Assembly: GCA_027043685.1 (NCBI GenBank)
Contig: JALUFI010000162.1
Location: forward strand, 1 to 11,135
DNA: 11,135 nucleotides
DNA from: Pyrodictiaceae archaeon
GTDB taxonomy: Archaea > Thermoproteota > Thermoprotei_A > Sulfolobales > Pyrodictiaceae
Direction of reading: 5' to 3'
The position numbers and the translations under genes were made by a program. Position 1 is the first letter of the stretch. Each line of letters starts with the position of its first letter. This document shows, piece after piece, positions 5,999 through 11,135 of the stretch. Below the pieces are notes generated by a model that searched no databases, was not told where the DNA came from, and saw only the letters and a list, made by a program, of their open reading frames with translations.

Positions 5999-6012
5999 AG
6001 CGTGCCCCGATT

Positions 6013-6024
6013 TACACAAATGTA
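6013..6024. promoter_or_regulatory. inverted repeat at the regulator's predicted transcription start
   Basis: TACACAAATGTA is a perfect TACA-N4-TGTA dyad at the predicted start of transcription of the HTH gene. An operator for autoregulation would be expected here. A second short palindrome, CCGTACGG (6053-6060), lies upstream of the TATA box. Both are short and could be chance. Confidence 0.3.
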
Positions 6025-6036
6025 CAAGGTTGCCAT

Positions 6037-6044
6037 CTTTTTAA
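6037..6044 (-). promoter_or_regulatory. TATA box for the HTH regulator
   Basis: Minus strand reads GGG-TTAAAAAG-ATGG, the most AT-rich element in the divergent spacer. It predicts transcription start near 6014 and a leader of about 16 bases to ATG 5998, excluding the upstream ATG at 6019. Confidence 0.65.
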
Positions 6045-6228
6045 CCCTAGTGCCGTACGGTACGCCCCCGCCATCACCCGAGGCAGCGAAAACGCGTATT
6101 TCAAAACAATACTAATGAATGGAGAGTTGCGCTGTGCGGACGAAAAACAACTAGTTCTCCCGCAGCACGGTGCACTAGAGACCCCTTGGGTCAAGGGAAG
6201 AAGGGGTGAAGCCGGGCAAGGCGACCAG

Positions 6229-6236
6229 AGAGGTGG
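6229..6236 (+). promoter_or_regulatory. ribosome binding site of the disulfide oxidoreductase gene
   Basis: AGAGGTGG ends six bases before ATG 6243, selecting this ATG over the in-frame ATG two codons later. No clear TATA box is seen close upstream, so the transcript may carry a leader of up to about 100 bases. Confidence 0.6.
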
Positions 6237-6242
6237 TATAAG

Positions 6243-6974
6243 ATGGCCATGGATCCCGTCCGCGTGGAGATAGACGAGGAGACTAAGGAAGCAATAAAGG
6301 AAGCCCTCCAGGACATGGTGAAGCCCGTAGACATCTACGTATTCATAGGCCCTAACTGCAAGTACTGCGACGAGACGCTAAAAATAGCAAAGACGCTCGA
6401 GGAACTCTCGCCTGTTAAGGACGGCAAGCACCTCGTAAGGGTAACCATATACGACAAGGAGAAGAACCCCGACGCATTCAAGGCTCAGGGAGTAGAGCGC
6501 ATCCCATCCCTCACGCTGCTCGATGGTGTTATCAGGTACACCGGTACCCCGAGTGGCGAGGAGATACGCGGCCTCGTGGAGACGATCATACGCATATCGC
6601 AGGAGGACAGCGGCCTTGACCAGTCAACTATAGAGAAGCTGCGCACCCTGACAGAGCCGACACATGTCGAGGTCATAGTGACACCCCAGTGCCCCTACTG
6701 TCCATACGCCGCGCTGTTGACCAACATGTTTGCATTCGAAGTGTGGCGCATGGGCCGCAAGAACTTCATAGCCGACACGGTTGAGGCGTATGAGAACCCG
6801 GACATAGCCGACAAGTACAACGTTATGTCAGTGCCCGCGATAGCCATTAACGGTGTGCTGGCCTTCGTAGGTGTGCCCTACGAGGAGGACTTCATAGAGA
6901 GGATAATAGACATAGTGAAGCGCAAGAAGAAGGTCGGTCCACAGATAATAAGCGAGAGCGCGACCGGGCTCTAG
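6243..6974 (+). CDS. protein disulfide oxidoreductase (double thioredoxin fold, glutaredoxin-like)
   Basis: 243 residues, two tandem thioredoxin-fold units in the manner of archaeal PDO, which oxidises, reduces and isomerises disulfides in the cytosol of hyperthermophiles, where intracellular disulfides are common. Unit 1 (about 1-120) has the active site C39-K-Y-C42 and cis-proline Pro88 in RIPS. Unit 2 (about 135-243) has C150-P-Y-C153 and Pro198 in SVPA. Both sites are intact, as in fully active PDOs, with CPYC the usual C-terminal motif. The length is slightly above the roughly 225-235 residues typical of the family, with a short charged N-terminal helix. The gene stands alone, divergent from a cysteine-bearing HTH regulator and convergent with gatE. 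Its reducing partner (thioredoxin reductase) is not in this window. Confidence 0.97.
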   Translation: MAMDPVRVEIDEETKEAIKEALQDMVKPVDIYVFIGPNCKYCDETLKIAKTLEELSPVKDGKHLVRVTIYDKEKNPDAFKAQGVERIPSLTLLDGVIRYTGTPSGEEIRGLVETIIRISQEDSGLDQSTIEKLRTLTEPTHVEVIVTPQCPYCPYAALLTNMFAFEVWRMGRKNFIADTVEAYENPDIADKYNVMSVPAIAINGVLAFVGVPYEEDFIERIIDIVKRKKKVGPQIISESATGL

Positions 6975-6989
6975 AAAAGGAATCAAAAA
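6975..6989 (-). terminator. T-tract terminator region for gatE
   Basis: Minus strand after gatE reads CCCCTTTTTGATTCCTTTTC: TTTTT at 6985-6989 and TTTT at 6975-6978, the sort of pyrimidine-rich T tracts at which crenarchaeal transcription stops. No strong hairpin is needed or seen. Confidence 0.45.
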
Positions 6990-7007
6990 GGGGCTCGGGC
7001 AAATGCC

Positions 7008-7026
7008 TTTTCATCACGGATCTTTT
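7008..7026 (+). terminator. T-tract terminator region for the disulfide oxidoreductase gene
   Basis: Plus-strand TTTT tracts at 7008-7011 and 7023-7026, 34-50 bases after the stop codon. The first follows a weak GGC-AAAT-GCC hairpin. The 93-base convergent spacer therefore holds T tracts for both directions. Confidence 0.45.
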
Positions 7027-7067
7027 CAGCGTCGGGAGTACACCTCATCGCCCCCGCCTAGGCGCTG

Positions 7068-9020
7068 CTAGCTGTTCTCGCGTAGCACCTCCTCTATCTT
7101 CTTCCGCGCCAACTCCGCCACAAGTTTCCCGTCCACCCTGCCACGGAGCTTGGGCATTACACGGCCCATGACCTTGCTGAGAGCCCTCATTCCCCTTGCC
7201 TTTATCTCGTCTCTTAGCGCCTCAACAGCCTCAGCAACCATCGCCTCAACCTCCTCAAGGGATACGCGTGTCAAGCCTAGTGTCTTTACAGCGTCATTGA
7301 CTCCTGCGCCAGGGTTCTTTGCGAGGTAGCTTAGCACATCCGGCACAGCATCCTTGCTTATCTCGCCCCTTGCTAGGGCTGCCACGACGGCCTCTATGTG
7401 CTCCTCGCTGAGGTTCTCGACTGGTACTCCCTCGCGGGCCAGGCTACGCAGAGTGTTCACTAGTATCGATGCTATGTACTTGGGGGATACCTTGTCGCCG
7501 TACCTGTTAGCGAGCTGCTCGAAGAGTGGTAGATGCGGGTCGCGTAGCAGCTGCTTCGCCAGCTCGTCGCCTAGGCGGTAGCGCTGCTCTAGCTCCCTCA
7601 GCTTCTCCTGCGGTGTTGGCGGCTTGAGCCTCTCCGCCTCGCGTAGCAGGTCCTCGTCGACCTCTAGTGGTGGGATGTCGGTCTCCGGGTACATCCTCGC
7701 TGCGCCGGGCTGGGGCCGCATGAACTTCGTGGTCCCGTCATCGTTTGCTGCTCTGGTCTCCTTGGGTATGCCCTTCAACGCGTATGCGGCTCTCTCCAGC
7801 ACGGCCTCCAGGGCCTTGCGTGCATTCTTCTCGGCGTCCGCGACTAGGACTATCGCGTCTCTGCCCTTCTCTGCGGCGAGGCGCTCGTAGACCTTGTTCA
7901 ACTCCTCCTCTGTTATGCCGTAGCCGGGCAGCTCGTCGCTATGGAATAACCCGCCTACTCCGCCCCAGAACCTGGCGTAGTCCGCGAGCTCTGTCCCGAA
8001 GCGGCGGCCTGGCTGGACCTCCACGCCCAGTAGACCGTGGAAGCCGGGGAGCTTCACGGCCAGTACCTTGCCGCCGCGCTTCAACGCCCTAGCGATTATC
8101 TTCGACTTAGTATCCTTGAATATGTCTGTCACATCTACTATGCCCTGACTCTTTATGTCCTCCTCCCTTACGCCGCGGCTCCTTAGCTCGTCGCGTATCT
8201 GGAGGAGCCGGTACTGCCTTATCGCCTCATAGAGGACTATCTTCGGTAGCAGGTCCAGCCTCTGGACGCCCTTGATCTCGGTCTTCACGCCGCCCCTTAT
8301 GGAGACATTGAGGTCCTGCCTGATCGTCCCTATGCCCCTCTTCACCTTGCCGGTGAGCCGCAGCATCTGACCTATCGTAAGAGCCGTCTCGTATGCCTCC
8401 TCGGGGGTCTCGATGTCCGGTGCAGTGGATATCTCGATGAGTGGTATGCCTAGTCTATCAAGGTTGTAGTGTATGAAGCGGCCCTTCTCCCCCAGCTTCC
8501 TCGCAGCGTCCTCCTCCACCGCTATGCTCTGTATACCTATCTTCTTGCCGGATGGGGTCGTTATTGAGCCGCCTAGGGCCACTATGGCGGTTCTCTGGAA
8601 CCCAGTTGTATTAGAGCCGTCTATAACTATCTTCCTCATGACGTATATCTCGTCGACTATTGTGGAGCCGAACGCCTTTGCCATGGCGAGGCCTATCGTC
8701 ACCGCTTCCCGGTTTATTTCGTGCGGTGGCTCCTCGTCGGCCTCTACTAGGCACGAGACGCGGCGGGGAGCGTGGTAGTGGTATAGGCGCCCCTTCCTCC
8801 ACTCGAAGAGGGCGGCGATATCCACTTCACCGAGCTCGCTTCTAGTGGGGCGTAGCTGGCGTATGAACTCGTCCTTCTCCTCGTCCTCGCTGGCCAAGCT
8901 TGTGGGGCATGAGCAGAAGAGCTTGTGCCTCGTGTCTAGCTGCTGGTGTATCTCCAGCCCAGCCCTCAGCCCGAGGGCCTTGACATCTATCTCCTCCGGG
9001 TTAACCCGGCGCGGGATCAA
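7068..9020 (-). CDS. gatE: glutamyl-tRNA(Gln) amidotransferase subunit E
   Basis: Kinase/transamidase subunit of archaeal GatDE: it phosphorylates Glu on Glu-tRNA(Gln) and amidates it with ammonia supplied by GatD, giving Gln-tRNA(Gln). From the TTG at 9020 it is 650 residues, about normal. The cradle domain holds GLEIHQQLDT (21-30), LFCSCPT (34-40) and DGSNTTGFQRT (134-144). A GatE-specific AspRS-like insertion occupies about 295-415, with FWGGVGGLFHSDELPGYG. The tRNA-binding helical and YqeY-like tail spans about 475-650, ending in MGRVMPKLRG...VDGKLVAELARKKI. Start choice: GAGGTG lies six bases before TTG, and TTG overlaps the gatD stop (TTGA). The alternative GTG at 9029 lies inside that ribosome site and would add three residues. 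It is co-transcribed with gatD. Confidence 0.97.
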   Translation of the reverse strand: MIPRRVNPEEIDVKALGLRAGLEIHQQLDTRHKLFCSCPTSLASEDEEKDEFIRQLRPTRSELGEVDIAALFEWRKGRLYHYHAPRRVSCLVEADEEPPHEINREAVTIGLAMAKAFGSTIVDEIYVMRKIVIDGSNTTGFQRTAIVALGGSITTPSGKKIGIQSIAVEEDAARKLGEKGRFIHYNLDRLGIPLIEISTAPDIETPEEAYETALTIGQMLRLTGKVKRGIGTIRQDLNVSIRGGVKTEIKGVQRLDLLPKIVLYEAIRQYRLLQIRDELRSRGVREEDIKSQGIVDVTDIFKDTKSKIIARALKRGGKVLAVKLPGFHGLLGVEVQPGRRFGTELADYARFWGGVGGLFHSDELPGYGITEEELNKVYERLAAEKGRDAIVLVADAEKNARKALEAVLERAAYALKGIPKETRAANDDGTTKFMRPQPGAARMYPETDIPPLEVDEDLLREAERLKPPTPQEKLRELEQRYRLGDELAKQLLRDPHLPLFEQLANRYGDKVSPKYIASILVNTLRSLAREGVPVENLSEEHIEAVVAALARGEISKDAVPDVLSYLAKNPGAGVNDAVKTLGLTRVSLEEVEAMVAEAVEALRDEIKARGMRALSKVMGRVMPKLRGRVDGKLVAELARKKIEEVLRENS

Positions 9021-10390
9021 TGCGGCCACCTCGGGTAGAGGTCGAGTGTGATGCGGTCGTTGATTTCCCCGGCTAGGTTTGTGCGGAAGAGTTTCTTCGC
9101 CTCCTCGGGGTCCCTTGTGTGTGCGAGTACCCAGGAGAGCTTCACGTAGGCTGTCTCGGGGAGCATGTCCTCAGCGGGCACGACTCCTGCAGCTAGCAGG
9201 CGTCTACCCGTGTTGTAGACGTTCATGTTTACCCTACCGAAGAGCGTCTGGGACGTCATTACTACTACCACGCCCTTCTCCACGGCGTTCTTTATTGAGT
9301 CTATTAGCCACTCTCCTACGTGGCCTAGCCCTGTGCCCTCCAGGACTATGCCGCGGTAGCCGCGCTCCACGAGGAAGTCGATTATCTCGGACTCCATGCC
9401 GGGATAGTACTTCAGGAGTGCGACCTTCCTCTCGAAGCCGTTCTCGACGCGTAGCTCCTGCTCCCCGCGCCCCCGGAGCGGCTTGCCTATGACCTCGATG
9501 CGCTTCTCGAACGGGTATATCTTTGCAATGGGCCTCGCGTTGATTGACTGGAAGGCGTCTCTGCGGCTTGTGTGCATCTTCCGCACCTTGGTGCCCCGGT
9601 GGGCGAGGGCGTATGTGTCACCGGTCTCGCCATGCATTACAACGACCACCTCGGCGAAGGGCGCCTTGGCGGCAGTCAGCACGGCCGCCGTGAGGTTGAA
9701 CGCCGCGTCACTGCTCGGCCTATCGCTGCTCCTCTGCGCACCCACCAGCGCCACGGGGACAGGAAGCCCGGGGAGAGCGAAGGACAACGCTGCAGCGGTG
9801 TAAGCCATCGTGTCTGTCCCATGGGCTACAACAACGCCCTCTGCTCCGCGCTCGATGTGCCTAGCTACGCCCTCTACTATGCGCTCCCAGTACTCTGGCC
9901 TCATGTTCTCGCTAAGAATGTTCATCAATATGTCAGCCTCTATGTCGGCTATGAAGCTTATCTCGGGGACAGCCTCTACGAGGTCCTTTGCAGTCAAGGC
10001 TGGCTTCACTGCACCAGTCTCATACTCTATCTTGCTTGCAATAGTGCCGCCAGTGCCTACGACAACCACGCGGGGCTTGGGGCCGGGCGGCGGCTGCTCC
10101 TCCAGCAGCGGAACTGGGGCCGGTGCGCCCGCCGCAGCCTCTCTCAGTATAGTCTCCCTCGTCTTGACCACCGTCACACGTGCATCGCTGTCAACCCTCA
10201 CACCAATATTGTAGCCGTTATCTAGCTTAATCACTATAATCGGCCTCTGCTTTATAGCATACCTAGGCATAAGTATGCCTTCGAATACTCTGCCGTCGCT
10301 AGTCTCTATCCTTATACGGTCCCCGACACGTGCACCGGCCCTCTCAAGCACAGCGCGCGCAACACCGCTATAACCCGGAAGCTCGGCCAT
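9017..10390 (-). CDS. gatD: glutamyl-tRNA(Gln) amidotransferase subunit D
   Basis: Glutaminase subunit of GatDE, an L-asparaginase I-type enzyme releasing ammonia for channelling to GatE. 457 residues from ATG 10390. An N-terminal Sm/SH3-like barrel (GDRIRIETSDGRVFEGILMPR region, about 22-75) is followed by an Ala/Pro-rich linker (about 85-105). The asparaginase domain has TGGTIAS (113-119) with the nucleophilic Thr113, HGTDT (190-194) and Lys268 in RGTKVRKMHTS; all expected catalytic residues are present. The frame is open back to 10459, but ATG 10390 has GGGAGG just upstream and the TATA element at 10438-10445 would lie between the far start and the gene, so the shorter form is correct. gatE follows with a 4-base stop/start overlap. 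Divergent from the S30e gene. Confidence 0.97.
   Translation of the reverse strand: MAELPGYSGVARAVLERAGARVGDRIRIETSDGRVFEGILMPRYAIKQRPIIVIKLDNGYNIGVRVDSDARVTVVKTRETILREAAAGAPAPVPLLEEQPPPGPKPRVVVVGTGGTIASKIEYETGAVKPALTAKDLVEAVPEISFIADIEADILMNILSENMRPEYWERIVEGVARHIERGAEGVVVAHGTDTMAYTAAALSFALPGLPVPVALVGAQRSSDRPSSDAAFNLTAAVLTAAKAPFAEVVVVMHGETGDTYALAHRGTKVRKMHTSRRDAFQSINARPIAKIYPFEKRIEVIGKPLRGRGEQELRVENGFERKVALLKYYPGMESEIIDFLVERGYRGIVLEGTGLGHVGEWLIDSIKNAVEKGVVVVMTSQTLFGRVNMNVYNTGRRLLAAGVVPAEDMLPETAYVKLSWVLAHTRDPEEAKKLFRTNLAGEINDRITLDLYPRWPH
9027..9032 (-). promoter_or_regulatory. ribosome binding site deciding a TTG start for gatE
   Basis: Minus strand GAGGTG within the last codons of gatD, six bases before TTG (9018-9020). 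The candidate GTG start at 9027-9029 is the 3' half of this very site, so it cannot be served by it; no other ribosome site precedes that GTG. Confidence 0.6.
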
Positions 10391-10437
10391 GGCCCGCCTC
10401 CCGAGCACACCCAGAAGCCCAGGCCACGCGGCAAGGC

Positions 10438-10445
10438 CTATAAAT
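10438..10445. promoter_or_regulatory. TATA element apparently shared by gatD (-) and the S30e gene (+)
   Basis: CTATAAAT on plus, ATTTATAG on minus. It is centred 42 bases before the S30e ATG and 51 bases before the gatD ATG, both normal distances for an archaeal TATA box (leaders of roughly 16 and 25 bases). I see no comparably good second TATA box for either gene in the 92-base spacer. The upstream AAGG favours the plus direction by BRE criteria. Confidence 0.6.
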
Positions 10446-10482
10446 GCCAGAGACGCCAAGCCCCTGACCGGGTGTAGACGGT

Positions 10483-10650
10483 ATGCCTAGCCACGGTTCA
10501 CTAACAAAGGCAGGCAAGGTGAGGAAGCAGACCCCCAAGATACCCGCAAAGCCCAGGAAGAACCCCGCCCCAAGGATAAGGAACCGCATAGAGTACCGCC
10601 GCATGCTGATGAGAGCACAGCAGGGCGGCCCTGCCAGGCGCCGCCGCTAA
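10483..10650 (+). CDS. small ribosomal subunit protein S30e (eS30)
   Basis: 55-residue, strongly basic protein of the small ribosomal subunit, found in archaea and eukaryotes (where it is made as a FUBI/Fau fusion; archaeal forms have no ubiquitin-like part). It begins MPSHGSLTKAGKVRKQTPK and continues with the Lys/Pro/Arg-rich IPAKPRKNPAPRIRNRIEYR, the S30e hallmark, ending in PARRRR. Start ATG 10483 has GGGTG eight bases upstream and lies about 42 bases after the TATA centre. The gene is short enough to be missed by length-filtered gene calling. Its stop is followed at once by a terminator-like hairpin, so it is monocistronic, divergent from gatD and convergent with the ThrRS gene. Confidence 0.95.
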   Translation: MPSHGSLTKAGKVRKQTPKIPAKPRKNPAPRIRNRIEYRRMLMRAQQGGPARRRR

Positions 10651-10653
10651 GTA

Positions 10654-10681
10654 CGCCCCCTGTTTTAGGGGCGACTATTTT
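10654..10681 (+). terminator. hairpin plus T tract after the S30e gene
   Basis: CGCCCC (10654-10659) pairs with GGGGCG (10668-10673) around loop CTGTTTTA, and TTTT follows at 10678-10681. It begins three bases after the stop codon. Confidence 0.55.
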
Positions 10682-10770
10682 CACGCCTCTCCACGTCGTG
10701 CGGGCAGCCTTTTCCCAGCTCAGCACTGCCTACCCTATTCACTTCGGAGAAATTCTCGTCCAGGGAACAG

Positions 10771-10860
10771 CCGGTGCTCCTTAATCACTGGCTACCGGTT
10801 AAGGTGCTGGCCCCCTTCTCTAGTACGGTATAGTAGGTGTTTTCGAATGCCTTCCGGCAT
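10771..10860. other. interleaved inverted repeats in the S30e/ThrRS convergent spacer
   Basis: CCGGT (10771-10775) pairs with ACCGG (10794-10798), and CCTTAA (10779-10784) with TTAAGG (10799-10804). The two stems interleave in pseudoknot order. Downstream, ATGCC/GGCAT (10847-10851 with 10856-10860) encloses TTCC, or a GGAA (GNRA) tetraloop on the minus strand. No gene or known RNA family is recognised. Confidence 0.3.
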
Positions 10861-10871
10861 GTAGAGAGTTA

Positions 10872-10886
10872 AGAAGGGGGGCAAAA
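10872..10886 (-). terminator. possible pyrimidine-tract terminator of the ThrRS gene
   Basis: About 24 bases past the ThrRS stop, the minus strand reads ATTTTGCCCCCCTTCTT, a T/C-rich stretch. This is weak evidence on its own. Confidence 0.3.
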
Positions 10887-10909
10887 TCCACCATGCAGGG
10901 AGCAAGGCG

Positions 10910-11135
10910 TTACTGTATGGGTTTCTCGAGGTATGTGAGCGACGGCCTCTGGGAGACCCTGCGGGGCAGCGTGGGCTGTATCCTTGGGTACCCCTTGATC
11001 TCCTCCTCTATCCTCTCCAGGAGTTCGCTCGGCTTGAGGGCTACGCGGTCGTTCGTCCTCCTTATAGTGACGTTCAGTGTGCCTGTCTCGACCTCCCTGT
11101 CGCCTATGACTGCTATGTAGGGAATCCACTCCCTT
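10910..11135 (-). CDS. thrS: threonyl-tRNA synthetase, C-terminal fragment
   Basis: Only the last 74 residues and TAA stop (10910-10912) lie in the window; the rest runs past the right edge. The frame begins REWIPYIAVIGDREVETGTL and continues NVTIRRTND, matching the anticodon-binding (HGTP) domain of class II synthetases, where WxPYxxVxGxxEVxxGxLxVRxR is the ThrRS pattern. It then runs through a helix (PSELLERIEEEIKGYP) to a basic proline-containing tail ending SLTYLEKPIQ. ThrRS charges tRNA(Thr) with threonine. Some crenarchaea split ThrRS into a catalytic and an editing protein; this fragment cannot tell which type it is. It is convergent with the S30e gene across a 259-base spacer. ProRS or HisRS are less likely from the wording of the motif. 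Confidence 0.88.
   Translation of the reverse strand, partial: REWIPYIAVIGDREVETGTLNVTIRRTNDRVALKPSELLERIEEEIKGYPRIQPTLPRRVSQRPSLTYLEKPIQ

Noticed and set aside
6115..6273. 52-residue plus-strand frame overlapping the PDO start
   Set aside because: No ribosome site or suitable TATA box, and the residues look random; probably leader sequence.
6990..7060. C/D box guide RNA suggested by GTGATGA on the minus strand between PDO and gatE
   Set aside because: No properly spaced D, C' and D' boxes follow; the sequence is explained by T-tract terminators.
9079..9492. Long Arg/Ser/Cys-rich plus-strand frames opposite gatD and gatE
   Set aside because: They are antisense shadows of well-supported genes, with composition typical of wrong-frame GC-rich DNA.
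10391..10459. GatD starting at 10459 with a hydrophobic leader
   Set aside because: The TATA element at 10438-10445 would lie inside the coding part, and ATG 10390 has a good ribosome site; the leader is an artefact of the promoter region.
10835..10860. T-arm-like TTCGAAT hinting at a tRNA
   Set aside because: The flanking five bases do not pair and no acceptor stem is found.

Overview
The window reads as an ordinary, gene-dense stretch of chromosome from a hyperthermophilic crenarchaeon, most likely Desulfurococcales and perhaps near Hyperthermus/Pyrolobus/Pyrodictium (an inference from protein content, not a database match). Pointers are a group II chaperonin (thermosome), the archaea-specific GatD/GatE amidotransferase, ribosomal protein S30e, a double-thioredoxin-fold protein disulfide oxidoreductase, TATA-box promoters, many GTG/TTG starts and moderately high GC. 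There is no mobile element, CRISPR array, tRNA or rRNA that I can recognise.

Layout. 1-1129 (-): N-terminal 376 residues of a thermosome subunit running off the left edge, with its own TATA box. 1217-2396 (-): a two-gene unit, a zinc-ribbon protein of unknown function followed by a cysteine-free thioredoxin-fold protein. 2397-2703: a 307-nt non-coding stretch. 2704-3030 (-): a small helical protein of unknown function. 3031-3387: a 357-nt divergent spacer, unusually GC-rich and full of inverted repeats, the best candidate here for an unannotated structured RNA. 3388-4125 (+): nucleoside/methylthioadenosine phosphorylase. 4240-5582 (+): two translationally coupled genes of unknown function, the second with ten cysteines. 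5579-5998 (-): a COG2522-type helix-turn-helix regulator whose stop shares a CTAG with the preceding convergent gene. 6243-6974 (+): protein disulfide oxidoreductase, divergent from the regulator. 7068-10390 (-): gatD-gatE operon. 10483-10650 (+): 55-residue ribosomal protein S30e, divergent from gatD across one apparent shared TATA element. 10910-11135 (-): C-terminus of threonyl-tRNA synthetase, running off the right edge.

Functional themes are translation (GatDE makes Gln-tRNA(Gln), ThrRS, S30e), protein folding and disulfide chemistry (thermosome, PDO, degenerate thioredoxin fold, a Cys-rich protein beside the PDO/regulator pair), and nucleoside salvage. I see no obvious new multi-gene system. 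The most testable new points are the structured spacer at 3097-3300, the cysteine-bearing regulator facing the PDO gene, the cysteine-less thioredoxin-like protein, and the shared gatD/S30e promoter.
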